This document shows, piece after piece, positions 36,601-48,600 of a stretch of DNA of 64,000 nucleotides. The notes beneath the pieces were generated by a model. The model was not told where the DNA came from. It was given only the letters and a program-made list of their open reading frames with translations, and searched no databases. Each line of letters opens with the position of its first letter. Position 1 is the stretch's first letter. Source of the stretch: Pisaster brevispinus (taxonomy: Eukaryota > Echinodermata > Asteroidea > Forcipulatida > Asteriidae); contig JAMKCF010000004.1 in the NCBI GenBank assembly GCA_023634235.1, positions 23,878,527 to 23,942,526 of the forward strand, given 5' to 3'. Both the position numbers and the translations under genes were made by a program.

Positions 36601-39600
36601 AGAGCAGAGCTATAATGAAAAGCCGAATGGGCAACGCAAGAATTAAATTTTCATCATCCTCAGGTACTGGGCCTCGCTTATTGCCGAGTGTGACCGGCAA
36701 TTATTTAAATATCAAAGTGTGCTGTATTTGTTTACATAGGAATGCACCATAAGACGCTAGTAATTACACCTCCACAAAAACGGCTTCAGAGAATTCATTG
36801 TCTGATCAGAAGTGAATAATTTTACAGCATAATGAAAGTCGATTTCCTACAATGGATTACGAACTGAGTTGTATACTTACTTCCTTTAGGCCCGTAAAAC
36901 TTCACCATTAGCTCGTTCAGTCCTTTGAGTATTGTTACTTCATGTTTGCTTTCGATTCTGCAGAAGGAAATCTTAGTCAAGGAAACCAAATGTTTGTACC
37001 AGTCTGTATCGCAACAACCACCTTCATAATTGCCCCCCCCCCAAAAAAAACCCAACAAATATTTTGTTTACATGCTGTAAATGAAAAGTGTTTTGTAAAT
37101 TCCATGAAACATTGTCCCCATCACCTCTTTACATATTTTTGTCACTGAACAGAAAGAAAAAAAAAACCACTTAAAGAGACTGGGTCAAGGACTTATGGCT
37201 TTGTATGGTTCCCGGTGTAACTATCATTCTCACTATACCTACAACTGGGGGGGGGGGGGGACCAGACCATTTACCCACTCCAGATCAGGGCCCAATTTCA
37301 TAGAGCTGCTTAAGCACAACAAGTGGCTAAGCACGACAAGATTATATGCTCACCAGAATAAGGTTACCATCTAAACTGCCATGTCACATGTACAATTTGT
37401 GACTGGTATCCTGCTCATCTCTGCTTAGCAGACAATTGTCAAGCAATTGTTTCTGTTTCAGCAGCTCAATGAATTTGAATTCTATTGACCCCTTGCACCA
37501 TTGTCACAAGTGGCTATTGTCTGCCATGCTCATCATTTTAGGTCAAATTGCACGTAAAAGTTTATGGTAGGAGGGTTAGCGCAGCACCACCTAAAATGGG
37601 CACTACACAGTAAAAGACGACTTAATCCTCTTTGTACAGTTGTAAGGCGTTTTAAAAAGCATTATTTTCAGCCTAGACAGACTCTACAAAAGTGGAATTT
37701 TATGTCAATTTGGAAATTCAGATTCTGGAGGAAGCTCCTAACGCTCTTGAGGTCAAGTAAAACAGTCTATTATGTCACACTTATGAAAAGGGTATAGAGG
37801 TAAAGGTTTGAAACCATCCAAACTAAATGATGGTTTATTTTAAATCAATTTAAATTACGTCCTGGGTTATGTGGTTTCAACCCTAACCATCCCCAAACTT
37901 TTCAAAATCCAACTGCATTTTTTTCCGTTTGATTCTGTTGGACCATAGAGAATGGACCGGTTGGACTGAGGACTGCACTATAGTAAACTGATCATGCCTT
38001 ACACAAGATCTGGCGTACCACCATAATCAGAGTCCAGCAGTTTGGGTGTTAAATTACCACGGTGTTGGTTTTTGCAAGAGTGAGGAAGGATCCTAAAAAA
38101 TTACAGGAGAAATGTAAATGTTACACTGCAGAGTAAATACTGACAGTGTCCATGGAACTACCATTCAAATGCCGTCGATGTGTTTCAGCAAAGGGAAAAT
38201 CCAGAAATAGCACCTTTCACAAATCTACAATAAACGACAGTGAAACTTAAACTACATTTAGACCCACAATAAACTAAAACAAACTGGAAAAATGGCCGAC
38301 GCTCTTTATGGCAAGTCTCCAATTGACCTTTGAGTATAAAACACGTTTTTGTTTGTTTTAAGGAAAAATAGATTCTCTTATAGTCCCTAATAGAAATGAT
38401 ACAAAGCACTGTTACCATTTTGTCCCCTCACTTTTTTTCAATTACATTGAATTAATTTTAATTCTTTATTTCTACTCCAAAGACCAGGTATGAATAGTCG
38501 GCGAAGAGAATGTAAAATACAATAAAATGATTAATCCTTAATGAATTGAAAAAATATGATCTGAGGAGTTTAACGGCTAGCAACAATGCGTGATAAATCT
38601 TGTTTTTGTTATATTAAGAATCGCTGGCTCTGAAAAGAACTAAGGTTGAGGCAAAGGACAATCTTAACATTTCGAGTACCGTAATTTTCGGATTATAAAC
38701 CGCGGTTTATACGTTGATTTTGACATTTTTTTTTACTCATGCGGTTTATGCGCCGGGCGGCTTATACGCATACGTATAAATATTGAAGAGAAAAAACAGC
38801 ATTTTTTTAAAGAAAGATCGTTTGTAAAATATTCTAAATAAAAACAATGTTCTTAAACGAAATAAAATCCTGCAAAACATGCCTGTGTGATGACAAAATC
38901 CTGTTGAAAATGCCTGTTGAAAATCCCACCTCATTTGTATTCCGTTATGCCTTTATAAAACGTTTATCAACCGCCCTATTGTTAGAGTTCAGTCCCCCTC
39001 AGATCATGGAGGAAGAAAATGAACAATCAGCGAAACTCGAGTTAGACTAGACTGGTCCCCTGTCTATTTATCCCAGCGATCTCCATATGCTGACGTCAGA
39101 CATTCAGGCTACATCGCCACAAAGAGGACCGCAAACACGCACGGCCCCTCTGTGTGTGTACACATACACATGCTGTGATTGGCCGTTGACGATTGGCCGT
39201 TAATAGTTCCATTCATAAGATCTTGGCTAGACTTCTGACGGCTCGAGTAGATAGCGCCTGCTGCACATTGTACAACACATAGCCTGAACATCTGACGCCA
39301 CACTTCGAGGCTCGGGGCCCAGTCGAAGTCTAATCAAACGTGAACAGATTTTGTCAACAGAGGGCGATGCGATGCAGGGCAAAGTTCAACTATTTCTCGG
39401 TGTGCATTGTCGACCGATCGTTGATTCACGAAGATTTTGTTGCCAACGAAGTTCAAAACATGGTCAACACAACCGATCATCAAATCACGAATTCTTGAAA
39501 ACGTGTGTTGATGGAAAAAGTATGATTCAGGACTGATAGTATGAGATAAAAAATCATCCAAAACGCAGTTTTGCGAACCTCACTTACGTGTTTTGAGGTT

Positions 39601-42600
39601 AGTTTTTTGTAACATTTTGGCCGCGGTTTATACGCCGCGCGGTTTATACGCTGACACTAAATATTTTTTTCCATATTTTGGAGCATTGCGGTTTATACGC
39701 CGGGCGGTTTATAATCCGAAAATTACGGTAGTTAGCTCTGCTCGTCTTTAGGAGACCATGCAAAGCTTAAAATCACTCTTAAGTAAAGAAGATTTACTAG
39801 TGCTCTCCCTCAACAGTGGCCATCCATCCAAATGCCAGTTAAAACACCCGAGGACCAGTGAGAATTCTCTCCAACTGCAACTAGTCCTGCTGGCTAGTTT
39901 ATTGCTGTAGAAGCCTCATCGCTACATGTAAACCACTTCAAATTACAAGTCCATGCTAATAACAATGTCAAAAGAAAACCTTAAACTATGGACCAGTGTA
40001 AAAGCTGATGGCATAGTGAAATGACAAGCTGACTGGTCTTGATGGCTACTCACTGAAAAATTTAGAGTAAACCCTGTGCACAGGCCGGAGGTAACACAGG
40101 AAATTGCTTTCATGCCTCTCGTCATTGCCTTGGTGCCCCTTGAAATGTTTCAGTTGAAACTTAAGTTTTCACTCATTGAGGTACACTTTAGGCCTTACTA
40201 AGGAAATATTTCCTAGGATGGGGAGGTGGGGGGGGGGTGGGGGAGATGTGGAGGGGGTTTACAGACAGCAATCAGGGTTCTCTCCATGCACAAATTAGCA
40301 TATTGGACCAATACGCACTAACACATGTGAATTACAACACGCCATGATTAAAGATCAAATTCACAAAGATCATCCAACAAAAACCATTTACAATGCTCCA
40401 TATTTCACAGAAGAGCTTTTAAAAACCCAAATGACCGTCGAAGATTCTCTCTAAGGACCTCGTTTCAATTCAGCGTGCTTCGGCTAAACTTGCACAATTT
40501 TAAGTCCAGAGAATGCCTTATAGTTTAAAGGGAAGGTATTCGTTTGGTAATCATTTTACAATCAATGGCAATAAAAACTTAATGGTTAGAAGCTTACAGC
40601 AGCCTTCGGTAGTAAAAAAAAACATCTTGAGAAACCTCTCACTTTAAAGTATTTATGTGGTTATGTAAAAAGATATCAGTTGTTATGCCCCGAAATTAAA
40701 ATCTGAGAAACGTTACTGTCAGAAACGTTTCTCAGATTGTGTATTCCTATTAGGGATTATTCTTCCTGCGTGGACATTTTCGCTCTGGATTTTTGGCGAT
40801 ACCTCAAAACCGCCCCCACCTTTTGAAATGAAATTTTCACAGGTTAGTGAATTATTGTATATATCTACATTCATATAGGGTTGAAACAATCGACTGGTTC
40901 CAAAGACCAAAGGTATACCTTGCCTTTTTAAACAAATCCTGGGGAAAAAACCTGGCAATGCTAGAACAGTACAAGTCCCCTGATTACATTCCTTGTACTT
41001 TACAATGCAGGTTCATCCTTGAGTAATGGCTTGTAGATGAGAGGCTTTATTAGGGTAGCTGGTGTTGGATTCACATTTGTAATTACACCTACACGATATG
41101 ATCATGCCGTTTCATGCTACATAGACTTTTTTTTAATCAAAGTCTAACACCGAGTGTCTTGACTACAAATCATAATGCAGACCGCTCATTATTATAAGGT
41201 ATTTGCCTCAGCTCTGATGGTGTTTGTGGCACTGACATGTTTTTGATCAAGTGCGTCTGAATAATTGCTTTCAATATCTGGACAGCGTTCGCCCTAAACA
41301 GATGTCCGCTGGCCAAATGCCAGTTAAACACCTGAGGACCAGTCAAAACTAAATAAACCAAAACACTACATTACGCTTCTTCTTTGGGGTTCCTTTTTCT
41401 ATTTTTGAATGCTTTTAGACGAGTATGAAATTAAGGTCTCAACACAAGACCCCAAGATCTTTGCTTCAAGAATGAGACCCAGTGTTGTAACCAAGTCATT
41501 TTTTTCTCAAGTCAAGTCAAGTCGCAAGTCATCTTTGCTCAAGTCAAGTCAAGTCACAAGTCACATAATGTCCTGAAACAAGCCCACTCCCAAGATATGA
41601 TAGATTTAAATACAATCAAAAACCTGTTATCCATGCAGATATAACGTTCGGCTTTAAAACAAGAGCACTCAAAAACATTGGGATCGTCGACAGTAGCATC
41701 GCCGCCGAAGACTCAATTTTGCCACATTTATTTCAAAAAATAATTGAGTTGTCGTAAAATCTAATTTATTCAAGTCAATTCTCAACTCTCAAGTCATTAT
41801 TGCTCAAGTCAAGTCAAGTCAAGTCACAAGTCAATGAAACTGGCGACTCGAGTCTGACTCGAGTCCAAGTCACCGACTCGAGTCAACAACACTGCTGAGA
41901 CCAAGTCTTCAAAGGCGAGACCTGGAAACAAATTGGGTCTTGAGACCTGTCCTCAGTAACACTGCAAGTTGGTCATAATAAATATATCCTTTTGTATGGA
42001 CACATTTTACAGTTCGGAATCTAAGTGGATAATAAATCAGAGTTTAAGAAGACTCCACTTTATTAGGGCTTATTAGGGATGATAATAGTGGGGCAATTAA
42101 CATGGCCAGCGGTGATGAACCGAATCTTCCTCACAAACCTTGATGAAAGATATCCCTGTCATGGAGAATGTGACATATGCACAGATTAATCCAGAGGACG
42201 TGATTCACAACTCAAACATTTCTACGCAATGTAGCGTGTTGAAACTGTGAAGGCTGTGAACACCATCACTACCCGAAATGGTTCTGGGGACAACCAGTGA
42301 ATAAAATACAACCCTAAAGAAAACAGTGTCAGGCCTAGCACTTCATTGTTGGATGGTAGTATTCCATTACTTACAGGGCACTTACGAGGGAAATTTACAT
42401 TTTTACTATTACAGTTTCAAGGTTCCCAAAGGCAATTTGGAACAAGGGAGGCAATTGCCTCAGTAAAACATATGGGCCCAATTTCATAAAGCTGTTTACC
42501 AGTAAGCACATTTTGTGTGCTTACTATACCAGAAAAATGGCGTGTGGAAAAGTGTACTTCATAAACGATCGATTTGACAGCACGTGTGCACATTCACAAA

Positions 42601-45600
42601 TGCATTTGGTTTGTTCCGTCATTCATCTGCTTACAAGAACTGCTTACAAGCTAGCGTGCCTTATTGCTTTGCTTACGGTTAGCAATTACATGTAGCAACT
42701 GTGCTACTGATTGCTCCTCCGTCTACTTACTGGTTTTGATGAAATTGGACCCAAGTCTGTAGTCCGAGTGTTTTAATATTTCTTAAAGCGAGTTTTGTTC
42801 TCCCCAGAAAAGCTCAGAAAAGTTGTAACTGAACGTTACATGATGTCGTCAACTAAATAACTTGAAACAAAATTTTTGCCCAGATTCCTGAAAAAATTCA
42901 GATTCCTGTGAAATTTGGATTGAAATAACCTCATCCTAATTCTCATGGCTGACTTATACCAACATCAATCTGAAACCAGAGAGGATGGCCGTGGGACTGA
43001 AATCAAAAGCAAGGTTGTGATTTCATTTGGGATGGGTCTTTACTGGAAAAGCCATCATGTGGTTAAGAGTGGGAAATGACAGGTTTTGCTTAGGATAGCC
43101 TCGTCCATCACACTTGATAAGATTGAAATTATCCTTTGGCTATGAAATTGTCCACAATAAAAAATTCACCAAACTTGATCTGCATGAAGGCATGAAGTGG
43201 TTTTGTTTACCCACTTGAAGCCTGTGGGAATCTGACAGTTTCAATCATAGAAGCTCTCAGCAGAGTGGTCGAATTTGAGAGTTAAACGTTTTCAAAACAG
43301 GTTTGTCAACTGTGCAGAATCAGGTCTACAGAAGGGATACGCTAAAGATTCTACAGCGCAAAGATCGGCCAGAATTTGGTAAGAATGATGTCTGGTACAA
43401 CGCCTTGTTCGGTCACAAGTGAAGGCTCAATTTGAATTCCTCAGACTACATATCCAGAGTTGTTTATGTCGCATGGGTCGGGGCAAGCTGTTGCACTACA
43501 TCCTCCAGATCAGCAAAGACTAGTACACTTGTTACACTATGTCATCTTCATGCTCCCAGCATATTGAAATTTGAATAATAATAATAACAGTAACTGTTAT
43601 GAATCATACGGAACTCATAAAACTCTAATCGTGCATGAAAGCATTCAAATGCCTACAACAATGCAATTAAGACAGTACATTTGTTATATGTATTGAATAT
43701 GAATTAATTAAACTATTTTGCATTTTAGTGGAAAAAAAACCTAATAAAAGTACAAAAAGCAGAAATGATCTTATGTTTTGACCCTAGTAGAGTCTCTGTA
43801 ATGTATTTTGTTGTTGTTGTTTTGTTGATGGTTTTTGTTTGTTTGTATTTTTGTTTATTATTATGTTTTTTTGGGGGTGCTCTTTTTTAGCATTTGGGTG
43901 TTCAGTTACCATACATCAGTAGATAACTTGAATTTGAAATACAAGTTGTTGTCTAACACATATTTAATATAAGGATCAGGGAATGGATTAAGTCACATTG
44001 GTATCTGGATTTGACTTAGGATCAATATCAGGATCGGGATCACAATAAGGATCAACTTGGGATTACCCTACATCAGTAGATTACTTAAGTTTGAAGCAGA
44101 AATAGATATGGTTGACAAACATGTTTTAATTTACATGTTTGGGGTTTAAATGAGGATTAGGGTATGGATCAGTATCTGGATCAGGACCAGCAATAACTAT
44201 CAAGATTGGGATCACAATCAGATTTAGGATCAGCATGATTTTGTGGGCTCCTCATTTTTTTCCTGAAAACTGCAGATGATCAGTTTAAAAGCTACATGTA
44301 ACTGATTATTATTATCAACACTGGAAACTGACTGGGTATAAGTAAATAATTTTGGGTTGAACAAGGAAAAATTTACAAGAGCGGGACTTGAACCTGCGAC
44401 CTCCGTATTAACATGCCAGCACTCTACCGACTAAGCTATTTAGCCCTAATGCAGGCGGTCTCCCTATTTTGTCCATATCTTTGTTTGGGGTGCAAGTCAG
44501 CAGCCATTCAACCTGTTTACAATACAGCTGCCCAAGTCTACGATACAACCTGGGTACCTCTAGTCAATTTTTCCTTATTCAACAAGAATTATTATTCTTG
44601 GTGCATTTTGCAAAGCAACAGTAGAGGGTTCAGTCCTTGCAACCAACCATGCCAACAGCTACAAATGCTTCAAATGCTAGAGACTCAACAGTCTGCTGGG
44701 ATCCGCTGGCTCAGCCCTTTAACACGATCCAGGTGAATATGCTTGAACGAGGTGTGTTTTGCACTAGCGTAGTCTTAATAAGTGACGCTCATGTGTGTCA
44801 AGATGAGGAGTCTATATTGATATTATTCTAGGGCAAGGCCGATGGGATTCTCAATGCAAATGCAGGTGTAGCAAATGTTCACTCTGCTATTAGTTTTCTA
44901 CAAATATAGCTTCTCTTTGTATCACTACAGTTATTTACTAGAAAACAAATTAACCAACTCTCTCCCACCCCCATGAAAAAAACCTCACCCATACATGTAC
45001 CTGAGTCCTCTACATTAAACCAGGAGCCCCATCTTTGGTAATTTAGGAAAAATGCTTCCTTGCTAGTTTTTAGAAGGAAGTTCTTCGAAAAAAAGCAACA
45101 AAAGATGTGCGTGGTTGCAAAATTGATTTACATCAAACCATGAGCTTTCAAAGTGAAAACCTTCAAGACTATTGAGATTATTTTTGTAAGATTTTAAAGA
45201 TAAGATAATCGGCAATAGTCAACTACTAGGCCTATGTAACCTTTAGTGAAATTGAGTGGGGCTGGGCATTAGTCAAGTGTATAACTAAACATATCAATTT
45301 TTAATCATTTGGTTTCACAAGGATCTACTGTACACAATATCCTGATATTAAATCAAACATTCCGGACCTACATGTATCAACGAAATGCCATCAAACAACA
45401 ATAAGTCATCAATAATAAACAGCTTGGAAACCAGGATCCACATTTTAGGAGGTATGTTGAAACGATTTCCACCTTTTGGTAAACCCTGAAGTTGCCAACA
45501 CAATTATGGGCTGTTTCTAGGCAACTAGTCCATATGGAAGATATAGATTTATAACATTATTGATAGTATTTATTAAAGGTCTTCAAGCAGATTACTGTGG

Positions 45601-48600
45601 TGAATGGAAAGTGTCACCTCGCTCAACGGACCTCGGTGTTAAAGTGTCGTCATGAACTCTGATATAATAAACATCAGATAACCATGACGGACAGCTGGCA
45701 GAAATTACCTCCTGGCGTTTGTGTGTGTGTTATCTTTTTTTGTTTTCTCAAATTAAGCAGGATTAAAACTTTAAATATCTCTATTACAAATGCATCATTC
45801 TGATGAAACCAAAAAAGGGGGCTTATCTTGTCTGATTTCACTTCAGATCTGCAAAACCATGATGATTGTTTTAGCAATCTGAAAATAAAACCAGTATTCC
45901 AAATCAATATGTAGGAAACTATAAAATATAAAATATATATTTCACAGACCAAAACCACCCTGATATTTATCTGCATCGGAAGAATAAAGTAATAAATGTG
46001 GTAATATTTGCATGGTTACCGTTGTTGATGTTTATGATTTGCATTTGAGAATGTCACAGACCAATTAGCCTTCACTCAATCCCATCCCCCGACAGTGCAC
46101 CATAGCCCAGTTCATGAAACATGTTAGCTTAAATAGCGATTCTATTTTATACAATAATGCAGAAAGCATACTTTCAAATATGGTTAGCTATTTCCTTTAG
46201 ATTTAAGTACATGTTTAACTGCACTCAGTACGCCCACTATGTGTATAAAATAATGCAGAAAGCGTACTATCAAATATGGTTAGCTACTTTGTTTTAATTT
46301 AAGTATATGTTTAAAACTGCGTTCAGTACACCCACTATATGTGTTATTTTTTGTTAAATAATGCAAAAAACATACTATCAAATACGGTTAGCTGCTATCA
46401 TTTAAATTTTAGTACGCGTTAACTGTGCTCAGTACACCCACTATATAAAGGAGTGTAGACAAGTCCCTGCATTTTTACTGTTTTCCCTCGAACCTTTGTC
46501 AAAACACAGCATTCACAATAATGGTGGTTCAGATACTAGCATTATGAGTCACCACAGAGTTTAGTTCTGGTTGCTATTTTAAACCACTACCTTAGAGTGT
46601 GATTATGGGTAAATAAGTGCTGTATTTTTTGAGATCGTTTTTGAGATGAATTATGAGGTTCGTTTTCTCGAATCCAACAAATAATGAAATGAAGATGTTA
46701 CTTACATATTATTGTAGTTACGTTTCACTCCTAAACTACGTAGGAGCTTCTTTAGACTGGTAACCATGTTGATAAACTGCATTAATCCATGATTTATTAA
46801 CAATCCAGATGAACTTATTTAAAGATTTTTGAGATAACTCAGTGACTAACAAGATGGCAAATCTGATGCACTATTTCTTTAGAAGAGCATTCAGCCGTCT
46901 TAGGTTTTGACTTCCATTAAAGTTAATACAACCGTACTGAGGCAGGCAGGTAAATTAGTCTGGGACTCCAAGCAGTATTCATGATTCAATTACACATCAA
47001 ACAGCACAAGTGCCAATAACGGGACGGTGATTAAGGACCAAGAAGAAATGGTTAGATTTGAGATGTGGGAGGAAAACCCCAATGGGGAAAACCATAGCAA
47101 TCAGGTTGGGACTGAAAACCCAGTCCCCATGCAAGGCTCTGGTCTGTGGCAGGATTAGAACCAGGGTCCACAGAGGTGAAAGGCAGGGAAAGAAATCACT
47201 GAGGCAGCCTGATCCCCCTTCTTCTGCTAAGTAGACAGGGGACAAGATGGTGGAAGCATGATCAAATCCTGTACATGTAGGACAACATGTAGCTGAAAAA
47301 TGGCTGTCGTGTTAGGCTAACTTAAAACCAGGGCCCAATTTCATAGAGCTGCTTAAGCACAAAAATTTGCTAAGCACATTAAAATTTTGCTTACCAGAAT
47401 AAGGTTACCAGCCAAACTACCATGTCACGTGTACAATTTGTGACTGGTATCCTGCTCATTTCTGCTTGTTAAGCATTATTTTCTGCTTAAGCAGCTCTAT
47501 GAAATTGGGCCCAGGGCATTTACAGAATTAAAACAGAGAATGGCGAGTTCCTATACCCCCCTTGTAAACGTGTCGTTCCTTGGCATCTAAAACAGTGCAC
47601 CCTGGGAAAACATTTCATCAAAATCGAAAAAATAGACAGCGCACCAAAATAGCACGCCTGAAAAAATATGGCGTATTTCTATGCATGATCCGCAGTTTCA
47701 GCTTAAGAAAAGAAGACCCCCAAAAATGAACATGACATTTATGTACGCTACAAATTAAGTTAACCGGTGGTCACAGTTTTTTTTTAATGTCTTTAACAAT
47801 CATCAATTGTGTGGCGCAATGGTTGTATGTGTGTTCCAAGGTGTGTTTATGCCATTCCACACGCCCGTTGTTACACGCATTTACAGCAATGGTAACTGAA
47901 CATGTTCGGCACAGCCGAGACATGCTGAGGGTACAAGATTTTATGCTCAATAGATGACAGAAATGGTGGCAAGCTCGCCTTTCTCCGTTTTAACTCTATG
48001 GCATAACATACAAATTTTGAAAATTATAGTAAATTGTGCCACGATAAGAAATACATGTACACACTAAATGTGTACAAATGGGCAACTACATGTACTATTG
48101 TAATTTAATTCAAATAGGATAGAATTTGCACCAAACACCTTCACTTCTTGCATGAAAATGACCATGTCTGCAGCAGCAATTGTAAAGTTACACTGTTTCA
48201 TAATGGTGCAAGCATCCTTGACAAATTAGGAATCCATTATATGGACACTGTGACCGAGTCTAACGCCATGCACAGGCTGGCTTATAGTGGAAGCCTGAGT
48301 GTTACTAAGAATTTACCAGACAATGACATCAAATACGTGTTCACAACTGTCCATGAACTACACTCTGCAAGTACTCATTACAGTACAGTACATGTATGTT
48401 CAGGCTGTTTGTTATGCACACACATCTCAAACTTTGGTAAACACGCGCTTCATAGACTTTTGATAAGTGCGCTTAAATATAATTCAGTTCTGGACTACGA
48501 TTGTAGTGGGTCAGTCATAATGTATACAGTTTGATAAGCAGGTACAACAACAAACCCAAAAGTTTGTGTGTGGAACATCATTTTAGCATTTCTAATTTAA

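Larger units (their letters stand above)
27230..36880 (-). other. UBE2H: UBE2H intron 2 (9.65 kb)
   Basis: Canonical GTAAGT...CTGCAG. No nested gene recognised. Identifiable contents are listed separately: a SINE, a pair of inverted TGTCTTTT/GGTGTCC repeats, palindromic elements and homopolymers (G run at 30790-30801, C run at 31081-31094, G run at 32660-32674). The stretches 29.1-31.7 kb and 32.0-34.1 kb show nothing recognisable. Confidence 0.6.
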
